Below are positions 12,101-24,800 of a stretch of 64,000 nt of DNA, piece after piece. The notes under the pieces were generated by a model. That model did no database searches, had not been told where the DNA came from, and saw nothing but the letters and a program-made list of their open reading frames with translations. The stretch is from Sordaria brevicollis (Eukaryota > Ascomycota > Sordariomycetes > Sordariales > Sordariaceae), in assembly GCA_033439795.1 (NCBI GenBank), contig JAUTDP010000010.1:1-64000 (forward strand). The letters run 5' to 3'. Numbering within the stretch: position 1 is the first letter of the stretch; each line of letters opens with the position of its first letter. The position numbers and the translations under genes were made by a program.

Positions 12101-12790
12101 GGACTTGCATACAAAAGGATTCGAATTACAATTGCTAACATTTCATCGTCCTGCGACCACTTCACCTACCGAGCTACCTTCGTCTGCATCTTTCCGATGT
12201 AACCCTGGCCTCGGAAACGGGCCTGCCCCCCTCACGGCATCACCCTCTTCACACACAAACCGCAGAATATCCATGACGATGAACACATGGCTTTCCAATG
12301 TTGAACCTCAAAAGCCAACCTTCCTGGAACGCGCAGGTGCACGTGGTGTAGACATCTTCAAAGCTGTTGATGTTTGTCCGAATACATCATCGTTCCTGTG
12401 GACGATTGCGAAAAATATCTTCAACCCACCACGAGATCGCGTCACTATCAACCTCTGGAACGATCAGCTATCGAATATCAACCAACGTGCAGAAAAAAGA
12501 GGAGACGAAAGGCTTGGAAGCAGCTCTAAGACCCAGACTCCCGGGTATCTGCATCGTCCACAATGCACTGTGGCATATGCGAGCCTCGCTGGTGGTGAAC
12601 ATCAGTCAGTCCTCAACACAGTCGAGCCCAAGCGGAGACCTCGTTCACCTCACCTCACCTACCTTGGGTGTCGATTATTCCGCTTACTTCTCGGCGCCAA
12701 GAGTCCCCATACACTGCCTACAGTAGTATGGTCTCTTGAGTCTCGTAATCTCCCAGTCTTTACCCTTCTAGGCAGTAGGTGTGGTAGTTA
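9139..12790. other. long gene-poor interval of normal composition
   Basis: About 3.6 kb without a supportable gene. Frames reach 228 codons (12105-12791) but start at non-ATG codons, resemble no known family and show no convincing splice structure. The 5' region of the membrane-protein gene lies at its left end. The right end grades into the second AT-rich block near 12790. A non-coding transcript cannot be excluded from sequence alone. Confidence 0.6.
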
Positions 12791-12995
12791 GTCAGCAAAG
12801 CTCTAGCCATCTCTCTAGTACGTATTAGAGTACGTAAAGAGGGTATCGTATACGGTTATTAAGCTGGGATTCGGTAAAATCGTAAAAGTCGTAATATATA
12901 AGTACGTAGTATTATAATATTAACTACTAATATAATAATAAGTATAATACTATATAGTATATTATAATTATTATTTTTAAATATAGCGGTAGTTT

Positions 12996-13122
12996 ATAAC
13001 CTTTTTAATTTCGTTATTTTTACTATCAACTTTCTTAATTTCGTTATTTTTATTATTGAACTTTTTAATTTCGTTATCTTTATTATTAAACTTCTTAATT
13101 TCGTTATCTTTATTATTTTTAA
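12996..13122. repeat. tandem repeat of about 35 bases
   Basis: A unit containing CTTTTTAATTTCGTTATTT followed by TTATTATTGAA occurs about four times in succession, with changes mostly of the C/T and A/G type. It lies within the second RIP block. Confidence 0.75.
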
Positions 13123-13569
13123 TATATTAAGCTTCCTATTCTCTATATTCGAGATTAAGACTCTCCTTAAATTATATTTTTTTTTCGAGGTCGTTTTACC
13201 TAGGTTTTATATAGGGAGTAACTTTGGGTATTAAAATATAATTTATATTATTATCAATTGTAAAAAAATGAATATTAATATTACGAATATATATATATTT
13301 ATTATTTTTTTAATATAATAATTATATTTTTATATTAAAAATCTTCAAACTTTTTGGGTAGAGTATATTAATTGCGAATAATCGATTAGTATAAAAATTA
13401 AGAAGATTTATAGTATTATATAATCTCTATATAAAAACGTTAATTAAATATATTTAATAGAAAATAAAATATATTTATAAAAAACGTTTCTATAATTATA
13501 TTTACTACTATTCTTAAATACCCCAATAAAATATTAAATTTATATAATTATAGTATTAATTAGCTATAT

Positions 13570-13815
13570 TTAATATTTTTTTATATATATTTATATAATA
13601 TTCGAAAAAAATGAAAAAACCGTATAAATCGAAAAATTTATACAAGTCGTACAAAGTACTAATTAGAATACTAATTAGAATATTAGTTACAATATTAGTT
13701 AAAGTACTAATTAGAGTGCTAATTTTTATATATATCTATATAATATTCGAAAAAAATGAAAAAACTGTATAAATCGAAAAATTTATATAAATTGTATAGA
13801 GTGCTAATCGGTTAA
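13570..13815. repeat. direct repeat pair of about 80-90 bases
   Basis: Two copies of a segment carrying ATATTCGAAAAAAATGAAAA and CGAAAAATTTATA occur at about 13570-13660 and 13725-13810. They differ mainly by C/T and G/A transitions. Between them the phrase ACTAATTAGA or a variant recurs several times. Confidence 0.75.
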
Positions 13816-14698
13816 TTAATAAGATATTTATAACCGTAATAATTATTACGTATATTCTACGCCGCTAAAAATCTCGTAATAATATTATATAATTAATTAA
13901 AAAGTTTTAATTTCCTATAAATTAACGTTCTTAATCCTATAAAGTATATTTAAGTAAGTTATAACCCTCCCTTATCTTTTCGAAATATTAAGTAGTAATT
14001 TTTTTAGTACGGCGAATATTAGCCCTATATTAAATAGCCGTTTAATATTAAAAGGTATAAAATTATTAAAATTAAATTTTATAGAGGGTTTATATATTTT
14101 AGCGGGCTTTTAAAACGAATATTAATTCTAGGGTATTAATTAATAGCGGCTATTTACGTTTAATAATTTTTTAACGCTCGTAACCCGCTAATTACTATAT
14201 TTTTAATTAAGCCGTTAACCTTTCCTTTCCCAAAAACTAATTACTAATAAAAAAGTAGTAATACTAAAGGTATTTATAAAGTAATTACTAACGTTTATAA
14301 AATTTATAATTATAATATAGTAATTTATTATTATTAGTATGTATTTATATCCGTAGATATTCCCCTTTAATAAATAAACGCTAATTACTTTTAATTTCTA
14401 AGAGGATAAATTATTAAATAAGTAATAGAAAGCGATTAAGATTAAGGTAATTTATTACTTTACGTAATAATTTAGTATAGAAGTCGTACTTTTTTCGAAC
14501 GGCCGTAGTAAAATATCGATTATTAATCTTAAGAATATATTTAAAAAATATTTAAAAGAGCTTATTATTATATTATTTACGTATTTTTGAATTTTAATGT
14601 AAAATAGTAGCCTTTTAGAAGGTTAATTATTGATATTTATTATAAAGGAAAAAAAATAATTAGTAAACGAAAAAAAAAAGCTCGAGGCTTATAAAAAA

Positions 14699-14770
14699 TC
14701 GGAGGAGACCTAAAGAAATTCGGAGGAGGCCTAAAGAAATTCGGAGGAGGCCTAAAAAGTATCGGAGGTA
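14699..14770 (+). repeat. 21-base tandem repeat, coiled-coil coding fossil
   Basis: Units beginning TCGGAGGAG and ending TAAAGAAAT repeat with an exact 21-base period for three copies plus a partial fourth. In one forward frame each unit reads S-E-E-(A/T)-stop-(R/K)-(N/V), where the TAA is what RIP makes of CAA. Twenty-one bases is seven codons, so this looks like a heptad repeat from a coiled-coil region of a dead element protein. Confidence 0.7.
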
Positions 14771-16342
14771 ATAAAAATTAGCGTAAAAAAGAAGGGGATA
14801 ATAATAATACTTATAATAATAGAAGAAAGTCTTTACGAATATAATTTATTTAGAATTACTTTCTTAATATTTAATTAATTTATAAATATTTTTATATCGT
14901 ATTATCGTTAAAAAGTAAATTAATTAGGGTATTAGTAATGAATTTATTATATATTATTTTTGACTATCGATATTTAACGGTAGAAATTATATATTATAAA
15001 TAGGTTTTATATTATTCGTTAATTAATTTCCGCTTTAAAGTCTATTCGCAATAAACGTAATAAAGTAAATAATTAATTTCTATATTAAAAAAAAACTCCT
15101 TAATAGGCTTTTATTCGATAGAATTATCGTTAATTAAAAAGTAATAAAATGGCTATAATTTATTATCCCCTATATATTCTATTACCTACCCTTTAATTAT
15201 TAATAATATAACCGTAATGATATCCGCGTTAATTTTAACGGTTAAAAAATAACTATAAAGGATCTAATAATTATATTCGTTACGTATTAGAATTATATAT
15301 AATAATTATAATAACCAATTAGTATTATAAATAATATTTATAAATATAAGGTAGCTACAACGCTATAAAACTTCGAATTATTCTAATAGGGAAATCGTAT
15401 TAATATACGAAATTAATATATAATAAAGAAATAAATAATAATAATAAAAATCCGAAAAATCGAAAAATCTAAAAAATTTAAAAAATTTAAAAAGGATTAT
15501 ATACCTTTATTTATTTATATAATATTAGAGGAGGTTTTACCGTGAAATCGCTCTATTATAAAAAATTTATAGAAGAAATTTCTATTTACTTTAATAAATT
15601 ATATAATTTAATCGATTTAAATTATAATAACGAAATTTCTTTTAATATAGTAAAGATTTAGATAATTATAACGGTACGAATTTTTAACGTTAATAATATT
15701 TTATTTAATTAAATGAATACCCCTAATTATATTTAATTTATTTTTAGTAATTTAATCCCGGCTATCGCTACCTTATAAAGTACGTAATATAGTAGTAAGG
15801 GAAAAACCGCGGGAAACGTTATAAGCAATTATAATTTTAACCGCTAAATTTCGCTTAATACGGTCGAATATATTTATATTATAATAATAAATAGGTTTAT
15901 TTCCTTATTTTCCCTCTTACCCTCTATTCTTATTAAGAATTAAGAAAATAATACGATTATTAAGAAAAACAACGTATAATATTATAACCGGGTAATTAAT
16001 AAGGACGTAAAAAGGTTTATAATATTATTTTTTTAATAATACCTTTTTAACCTTTTTTATTATCGGTATATAAAATCGATACCGATAATATTAATTAATA
16101 AATACCCTATCCCTAATTAGCGCGTACGCTTTCTTATTAAAAGAATAAAAATTATTTACGAAAGTAAAATATTTATCCGCCTCTTTTATAAACGCAAATT
16201 TAATAAATTCTTATAACGTAAAAAAACGTTACTTAATTTATTTAATATTTTTTAATACCTAAGGGTCGTATTATATTAATACGGGAGGAGGGGGAGTAAT
16301 TAAATAAAATTATTATTAATTATTTAATAATTTAAAATAAAA

Positions 16343-16432
16343 AGGGGACGTAATTTAAAAAGGAAGGGGATTTAGGACGTAATTTAAAGGGGAAGGGGAT
16401 TTAAGACGTAATTTAAAGGAGAAGGAGATTTT
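16343..16432. repeat. tandem repeat of about 34 bases
   Basis: Three copies of a unit containing GACGTAATTTAAA followed by GGAAGGGGATTTA, with small A/G changes. It lies in the second RIP block, and no function is apparent. Confidence 0.7.
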
Positions 16433-17150
16433 ATTACTATAATTTTTTAATAGTATATTAATATTCAAAATATAAATAATTTCTTTTAATTTATTACCCG
16501 TAACCCTAATAAAATTTATTACGTTATTAAAATTAACGGGGATAATATTAATTTAATTAATATTAACGGAGGTAATAAAGGTATTAAGAATCGCGTCTTA
16601 GCCGGCGTTAATATCGAGCTATCGCGGGTTATTAATAACCTATTCTCTTATTAATTCAACGATATCGAACGCGAATTCTCGAATAAAAATATTCTATTTA
16701 TCGAATTATTATTAAAAATATTATATATCTTACTAATATTAAGCGTTTATAATAATAATAATAATCGATAACGACGTAATTTACGATATTAAATAATAGG
16801 GTAATAATTGCAATTCGAAAAGTATATTATTCGGGAAAGAAAGAAAGGTAAATAAGAAAAACGCGTAGTAATTGAAATATTAACTATTTAAATTATTTTT
16901 AGGGGTTAATTAAGCGCGCAGTAAGGGTATTAATTACGCTAATTAATATATTAGAAATTTCGTATAATAATTATAATTTTATTAAAATATTCTTAAAATT
17001 ATCGCGGATAACGGCAATAATATTATCTAAATGCCTTCAATTAATTGCCTAAATTATACGAAGTTCTATAGTAGAATAGTAATATTATTATAGAGTATTG
17101 TGCGCGTTATTATATTGTATTAGTACATTACATTTTGGTAGCGGTCGCTA

Positions 17151-17999
17151 ACAACCTAGATGTCACATAGAAACTTTATCGATTTTATTATTATTTTCTC
17201 TATTCTGGGCGCCAAGAAGTAAGCGGAATAAGCATGTCCCTACCTTGCCTTGTGACCAACACTCACCTTGATGGCGGCACTTGGCGATGCACTTGATTCC
17301 AAATACTTTGCGGGGTTATCTCGAAAAAGATTTTCTCTTGCTGCCAGGTTGCGGTTAGCCTTGCGAGTTGCAAGTAATTCTTCGGGGGCGTGATGCTGCA
17401 CATGCCAAGTGTTGGGTTGTCGACATCCAGACCTCTGTGATGTATAGTTCTCTTCCTTTCAGACGGATCTTTGTTCTCCCGGTTCTTCTTCGCCCATTGC
17501 TCCTCATCATCCGAAGATTGGGCTTGATGAATCTTAACATTTGATCTTGCATCTCAAACGGATGCACCATCTGCACCCAATGCCCAGATTGAGGAAGAAG
17601 TATCGATGAGGATTGTAAGAACCCGTTTCCAGGAATCTAGCAATGCTCTACGGAATTAATTTTAGCCTTGCAGACATGCATGCATAAAGGTTAAAAAATG
17701 AACCGCGCTTACTTCGGATAAGGGAGGGCCTTCATACTGGCATTAATGCTATCAACTGTTTGGCTTCTGAGTATCAATTCTTGATCACTCCACGTTACTG
17801 GAATTTGTTTGTTCGGGGAATAGGGGCTCAACCCCCAAGAACAAAGATTCACTCAAAGATGCTATTTACTCGCGGCCATGCTGTCTCCTTTCGGTACCCA
17901 TTTGCCTAATACACTCCCCTCTCCATTGGTTCCAGGATAATTCACAGACCCAGCTTCATAACGTCCTGGGCAGGACTATACCGGGGACACTCCTCAAAA
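17151..17999. other. intergenic region downstream of MFS gene
   Basis: Normal-composition DNA between the second AT-rich block and the 3' end of the minus-strand transporter gene. The few open frames are short and featureless. Nothing else is recognised. Confidence 0.65.
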
Positions 18000-20059
18000 T
18001 CAGACTGAGTACAAATCCTCATCCTTCTCAACAGGTGCATCAATGTGCATATTGAACTCCCTTTTTGGGTCGGACAACAGAAGAGAGACTAAGGCGAGGT
18101 TTTAGCACAAAATGTGACAGAGAAGGAAGCCGAATGGGTCAGGTTGACTTACCAAGAGCAGCCAGGGTGACAAAGCAAGCACCTGCAATCCAAACATGCC
18201 TGAAGGCAATGGTGAAAGTGTCCTGCAAAGCAATAGCACCCGCTTCAATAACCTCCGCCGTCACCCCGGGTATGGTTCCCAATGTCTTCTGGTCCCGAGT
18301 TTCAAGTGCTGTGACAAATTTCACAACGTCACCCGGCGATATCCCCATTGGCACGACGACTTCTCCAACTCTTCTCCCCAAGTTCTTCATGACATCGTGA
18401 AAAAGCGCGTTGTAAATGGCCAACCCAACAGTCCCTCCTAGCGAACGAATGCTGATGATCAGTCCGCTGCCCACACTGATAAGCTCAGGGGGCGTCGAGA
18501 GCTGGGCGACTGTGACAAGTGTTGTCAGTGTCATTCCCACCGCACTTCCCACGAGGACGGTATAGCCCCAGGTCGGAGTATTGGACTTCCTCGTCGTCGT
18601 CGCCATGCATATGAAGAAGAGGATGAACAATCCAAAAGCCACAAAGGTCGCCCACTTCGCGCGTCTCGTAACTGCGCAATACCATCCCGTCAAGCCAGCA
18701 AAGATCGCAGCCATGTTCAACACCAGGCTATACCTCACTCCAACCAACAACGCATCCGACTCATACAACACACTGACCTGAAAAGCAAAGTACGTGTTGG
18801 TCGCGAAGAACGCCACGCCCTCCGCAAACACGCAAAACATGGCGACAGCAAAGTTGCGATTGCCCGTGAACAGTCCATGATGGAACATCCCATCCTTCTT
18901 CACCCACGTCTCGTACACCACCAGGCCAACACTGAACAGGATGCCCACCGCAAAGGTTGCTGAAACCTGTAGATCCCTCCACTCGTACGGATTCTTCGAG
19001 TACGACAGTCCGACGCTGAATAGCACCAAACCCACCGCCAAAAACCCATACCCTCCCCAATCCAACCTCCTCAGCTTCTGGCCCGTGCTCAACTCCGTCT
19101 GCAGAGGCCTCAAAGGCGGGTTATACACCACCCAACACAACACCGCCGCAATGACATAAATAGCCATACTCATCAGAAAATAATACCTGAACCCCTCACT
19201 CGCTGGATCATTACTTCTGTTCAACGCTCCTCCCACGTACAACCCCACCGCAGCACCAAGGGCATTACTAGCCATATCAGCCGCCTGTCCCCACGCCCTC
19301 CATCTCCTCGGCAGAACTTCGCTCGTGACGACATGAAGCAGAGGTTGGGGACAGAAGCCGACGCCAATGATGGTGAACCCCAGTATGGCAACAGGCATGG
19401 AATTTGCTCGGGATACCACGACAGAACCGACCCCGCCGCCCACAAGAGTTGGGATCACGAGAAACCATTTCCGGCCCCAATAGTCGGCTGCTTGTGAGAT
19501 TATGGGACCCAAGACGACGGTGAGGATGGTCAAAGGGGCAGAGAACCAGATTGCTTGGGTGGGTGCGGAGAAGTGGGATGCTATGGTTTGGCCTTGCTGT
19601 TTTTGTGTGTCACTCAGTCAGTCGCCCGGTTCTGGGAAGTTGAAGAGGGAAGTTGAAGAAGGAAGGAGCTGGGGGCATGCAGGAAAATTTTCGAGATGGT
19701 GGTTGGGAAGGAGCGAAGTGAGAAAGCAGGTAAGTGAAATCGAGGGAAAGTGGAGGCTGTGACATTGAAAAATTTGCACAGAAAACAAGAGGGAAGGAGC
19801 GAAGGGGACTCACAGCTCCTGCTCCAACGAGAGTGAGCAGCTGGGCAAAGTAGATCAAGCAAACGGCAAAGACAGCCAGGAATGTCTTTGCATGGAGGTG
19901 AGGGACTCGCTCATTAGATTCGGTGTCATCGCTGTTGTCGTTATCGTTGTCGTTGTCGTTGGTTTGTGAAGATGAAGCCTTTTCGGTGACTAGCGCTACT
20001 AGTTTCGTTGCTTGTTGCACTTCTGCTCTTGGAGATTGCGTTTCGTCGGAATAGGCCAT
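18000..20059 (-). CDS. MFS transporter, TRI12/siderophore (DHA2-like) type
   Basis: Three exons on the minus strand: 20059-19814, 19596-18153 and 18088-18000; introns of 217 and 64 nt. The last exon reads through PKREFNMHIDAP to a typical acidic transporter tail. Product 592 aa, the size of 14-TM DHA2 carriers. The cytosolic N-terminus holds an Asp/Asn run from a repeated GTTGTC-type tract (19930-19965). Visible family features are QGQTIASHFSAPTQAIWF, DYWGRKWFLV in the loop 2-3 position, and LPRRWRAWGQA. The family exports toxins or imports siderophores by proton coupling at the plasma membrane; the substrate here cannot be read from sequence. The ATG at 20059 is chosen because the frame farther upstream offers only a non-ATG start. 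No biosynthetic cluster adjoins it. Confidence 0.9.
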
Positions 20060-21793
20060 AGTCAAGGGCGTCGACTTTCCTGTCACGAACCTGTGGAGGG
20101 CTATCACAGTTACTACGAATAGAGAGTTAAAGGTTTTCCTATTCCTGGGATGGGATTTGACCTTATCTTATTAGATTACCCCTGAACCCTTAGCTCGGGA
20201 CAGGAGTCTATGGTAAGACAAAGACATAGCTGAACTGTGACTCAAACCAAACCCTTCAATATTTGTCCCGGATGCTTGGTATGCGACGAGAGGCAATATT
20301 TCACGATAAGAAAATCTCCGGGTCTTGATGCTGTGTATCCCACGAGACTTATTTGGGTGTCCTCTTCATTCGTCGAGCCGTTTAAAGATGGGTAGCAGTG
20401 AACATGCTGCGTATCGGACCTCCGGGGCACGGAGAGAAAGGTATGGTATCTTGATGGTCTAGACTGCAGGTACGATACCCGTTCCCGAGGAGGCTCATTA
20501 CATGAACTGATACATCCTTTGTCTTCGATCTTTTGGGAATTTATGTGCTGGTTTTGGAGGTCCAGTAAATGGTATTTGCGAGGGAATGAAACTATTCGGC
20601 ACTGGGGATTCTGTTTCTGTGATTCAGCCATGTCTGAGCTGACCAGCAACGACACCTTCGCTCATACATGCCTTGCCAACAGATCCTGTAGGGTACTACT
20701 GCATGGACCCTGCATTCTTTCCCTTTCGTACTCCCTGCCACCTTAATCACCATTAACCCAACCGAAGGTGTTCTAAGTCCGGTAGTATGGTTTCAACCGT
20801 GCTTACTGTCCGCATTCTCTCGCTTAGGTCGTTCGGTTCGGGGCTCGTACTCGAGCGATAGGGACGGGACGGGACAAGGAATTATTCTACCGGCATGTGT
20901 TATATAAGTAGGTAGATTGAACTTGCTCAATGGGGGTATCTTGTCGAACAAATCTGTGGGAGGACGATTCGAGTATGCTCATTGGCCAAAGCTGCCCAGG
21001 AGAGAGAAGCCATCTGGAGCTGGAGAGAGGGTGTAACACTCCCGCATAACTTTATCGAGCCATTAGTTTGAGAGATGTTATTGGGCCGTCGGGGTCGTGG
21101 GTTGGTCGAACTTGAACATCTGGCAGTGATATCTTGAAGGCGGGAGTTTGAGTTACCATCAAGGACAGTCCAGCAGAGCTACCACCGGTGATGTTGACAT
21201 AGAGCCAAGTGAGCTCAGTTGTCCTACTTATAACCATAGTGACATACCAAATACTTGCTTCTCGAGTTAAAGTATAACACCAGTATCGGCTATGAAGAAG
21301 TGTCGAGTAGAAAGTAAACAAAGGAGAAAGGGGGTAGTCGACGATCCCAACTCTACCCTAACCCTTCTATAACCGTACAGCCAGTATGTATTTGTGGGTT
21401 GCACTTTTAGGGTTCGACGCGAAAATGCCAGGCTGTGGGGAACTAACCCCACTTTAGCTGTGGGATTACATGGACAATCCGGGATTGGCGCTCTTTAGGC
21501 CAGTGATTGTAGCGCGTCGGAACTTATGGAAGCTGCTCCCCCGCGTCGAAGTGTGACGTGCTGGCCCGGGTTGCCCACAAACAAACAACGGACAAATTAG
21601 GAAAACTTCCAACCGTTTGGCTGTTGTCACCGGGTGTCGACGCCGTCTGTACCGGGCCTCGAGGAGCGTACTGGACTCTTCTACTTCGTCTTCCTCTTGG
21701 TGCCAGTTTGGGTCCTTCCTTCATCTTGGTTACTCCTCTTGCTTGTTCCTTCTTCGGTCTGGACTTTGACGTCCAGATAGGCCATGATCGACA
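20060..21793. other. divergent intergenic region
   Basis: Separates the MFS gene (-) from the HMG-repeat gene (+), so both promoters must lie here. Open frames are short, overlapping and domain-free. No RNA gene was recognised. Confidence 0.65.
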
Positions 21794-21834
21794 ATGGTGC
21801 GAACCCGGAGAATGGCCGCCATGACTGGCGATGA
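21784..21834 (+). promoter_or_regulatory. possible upstream ORF overlapping the HMG-repeat gene start
   Basis: An ATG ten bases ahead of the main start opens a 16-codon frame in another register that ends at a TGA inside the main coding region. If the transcript includes it, ribosomes reading it would terminate past the main ATG, which could lower translation. The main ATG at 21794 has the better context (ACAATGG). Confidence 0.35.
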
Positions 21835-24800
21835 GAACGTCAACCCGAATTCGACCGAACCGCAACCGATGGAGATCGATCAGAAGCCCGTGAAGACAAG
21901 AAAAGCGACAGTCAAGTCCAAGAATGCACAGGCTACGAAACAAGCTGCGGAACCATCCACTTCTGTTGTGAGAGAAGAGGACGAAGAGCAGGTCGGAGCT
22001 AATGCGCAGGTCGAACCACAGCCAGAAATACAGGTACAACCAGTGGCTCAACCTCTACCACCACAGAAGCGATCGACACGACAAAGCTATGAGCTTCCTA
22101 ATTCTGGAGGAATGAGGGTTTGGGGCGAGCCTCCTGGTGGATGGGCGGACGACCAACCTGAGACAGGAACCTCAAACACATCAACAGCTCCCGACAACGA
22201 AGGACAAGATGTCGTCGCCTCTAATCAGCAAGATACTTCCAACAAAGCCAAATCCTCGGCCAAACGTTCCCAGCCGAAAGCGACCAAGGACCAGTCTAAG
22301 CCGATACCCAAGTCAGAGTCCGATACCATGGCATCCGATGTGATCGAGAACCCCTGGTTGGATGAACCCGAAGAAGAGCTTGATTACGATATGCCCTACA
22401 CACCCAAAGACCTCAGAAAAGAGCTGCGCGAAAACCTAAACACCGCTGGCTGTCTTCATCCCGAGACCTGGCATCCATCCGTCAAAAGCCCCTTCGATGC
22501 TCCTCCCCCGCCTCCGGAAAATCCACCACCGCCCGGCTCTGTTCTCACAGTAGGCCTGGCGGACAAGGAGGTCTTCCGCCTCTACCAGCTTTTGCGATTC
22601 TGGGTATCCCAAGAGAAAGTCTCAAGGACGGCTAACAAGTTTTTCCATCGGCTCGGCTACACTTATAGTCGAGCAGATTCTCTTCGAGAGGTTTTGGCAA
22701 GGCGTGACCGGGTGCTAGCCTTGACGCTAGAACGCTTGTCGCAAAGGGTACCCTTTGAACTCTTTCTCTGCCGGCTCGCCAGAGGTTTCGAGGACGTAGA
22801 TAGTGACCCCCAGCAAGTGTCTCCATGTTACATCATCGAGAACCTCCTTGATATGCAGGGTAGAAGCTATGTCAAATCTGTACCAGTTGATGAGAATGAC
22901 TGGACCCAAAAGCCCATCGAACAACAGAAACCGAAGCTTCTCCCTGGATACTTCGATGCGGTAAGTACCTGGCACCCTCAAATGCCGGTTTAAGCTCTCT
23001 GCTAATCATGATCCATCGCCCCAGGCTTTCGTCCTTGTCCCCCGAGATACCGTCGCCGACTTCCTGTGGGAAACCATCGAAGCAAATGGCCCACCGACCA
23101 CCAAGTACAACGCTACCGAGAAACCCGTGCAAACATTGCTCGAGAACTACCAGACTTTGTCCTTGAGGAGCGCCGAAGATCGCGAGCGTTATTGGCCCAT
23201 CTTCAGCAGTCTCCTGCGAAGGGCATGTACTTGGGACAGCGAGAAGAAGCTGGGATTTATGCCGGGCCAATTTGTTGAGGACCTTCTCAAAGCATGCATA
23301 TCTGCCAAGGATTGGGAGCTGTTCACGTTTGCCGCGGGCTTCACTGGATTCTCTCTTCGCAAATTGCCTTACGATCCACTGCCCTTCGTCAGATGGGCTC
23401 GTACGGAGATTGCTGAAGGGAGAGCTACCTTTCAAGACATTCAACAGGGGTGAGTGGTGTAGAGCCCATCGGGATGCAGTTTCAAAAGCTAACGCCGGCT
23501 ACTAGTATTCTGGCCGTCTCATTGTCTCACAGCTTGGTCAAGCAGAGGTGCTCTTCAATAACAGCCTTCTATCAAACCACGGACGAAATTGTTCCCCGAG
23601 ATTGGGCACAAAAAGCGATAGCCCACATTGCTGACTTCCCCGATTCACAAGTCATCGGTCAACAAGATGGTAGCGAACTTTTTTCCGCCATAAAGACCTG
23701 TTTTGGAATGGGGGGCAAATTCATCGAGTGAGTAAACACATTCCACGCCACGAAAATCTTTCTAACCAACGAATAGACTTGCTACGAATGTGATCAAACG
23801 GAACTCAAGCAAACTCTCCTTCCTTCTTGGCTTTGCCAACGAACTCCACGAGAGCATGATCAGCTCTACTGAAGATGCGATTCGGGAGCTCTATCTCAAC
23901 TTGGCTGAACAGGTCGTGAACGAAATGCGGCCATACAAAATCAACAGTCGTTCCGCAGAGACCGCACGACTTAGGGAAATCGTGCAAATTCGTTCAACCT
24001 ATAGGAAAGTTGAACAGGATCTCAAACTCCTCAAACCGGCGATGGAAGCCGCCGACAAGGCTGATATATCTCGCTTCATCTCTGGACTGATTGCCGAGAA
24101 AGCCGATACTCTTCTGATGCGTTTGACGATGAGATTGGTTGGCGATGCAAAACGTATTCCGCTCCGTGAACTTACCCATCTATGGGTCCCTTTCCTAACG
24201 CTTCTCCTTGAGGTTCTCGAAAAGCACCAGCTTCCCCTGTCGACCCCCCGATATCAAAACATCTTTGCGGCGATCCTGGAAATGTATCTGCTGAAGAAGG
24301 TCGGCAAGGCACCAAAACCTTCCTGGCAACCTGCTATGCGCAAGATAAGCTGTGGTTGTGGATTGTGCGTTAGGGTCAACCAGTTCCTCTCCGAATCTTG
24401 TTCTTTCGACGCGATCCGGATCAGTGGAGTCAGTATAGCCTTCGATCATGTCAACCGTTACTTGATGGGGGTGCGAGAGAGCATTTCCTGTGATTTCACA
24501 CCTGATGCTGCTTCAGGTACTGTAACCGTCACGAAGCGCTTGACACCTGTTGCAACTGCTCTGAAGGAGTGGGAAACAAAAAAGGAGCAGGTGAAGAAGG
24601 ATATTTTCGCGAAGTTTGATCAAGCAAAGTTGCGTGTCATCCTCGGCGCGGATTACCCATGGCTTATTGGGTTCAAACTACTGGAGGATGTTGTTGAGGT
24701 TGAGGTTCATGACGAGAAAGAGCTACCCCCACTTCCTGCGCTCGCTGCCCCGGTCATCGGGAAGCCAGTTGACAGCTTCATAATCGGTCGACCGGATCTC

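Larger units (their letters stand above)
12791..17150. repeat. RIP-degraded AT-rich block 2
   Basis: Composition drops to very AT-rich with CpA/TpG depletion and dense stops in all frames, then recovers abruptly near 17150. Four internal repeat patches are listed separately. The heptad-like patch at 14699-14770 shows that at least part of the block once encoded protein. I compared the two ends and found no convincing terminal repeats, so the element class is unknown. Confidence 0.85.

Noticed and set aside
12105..12791. 228-codon plus-strand frame
   Set aside because: It begins at TTG, the first ATG lies far inside, no domain is recognisable and it ends at the border of the RIP block.
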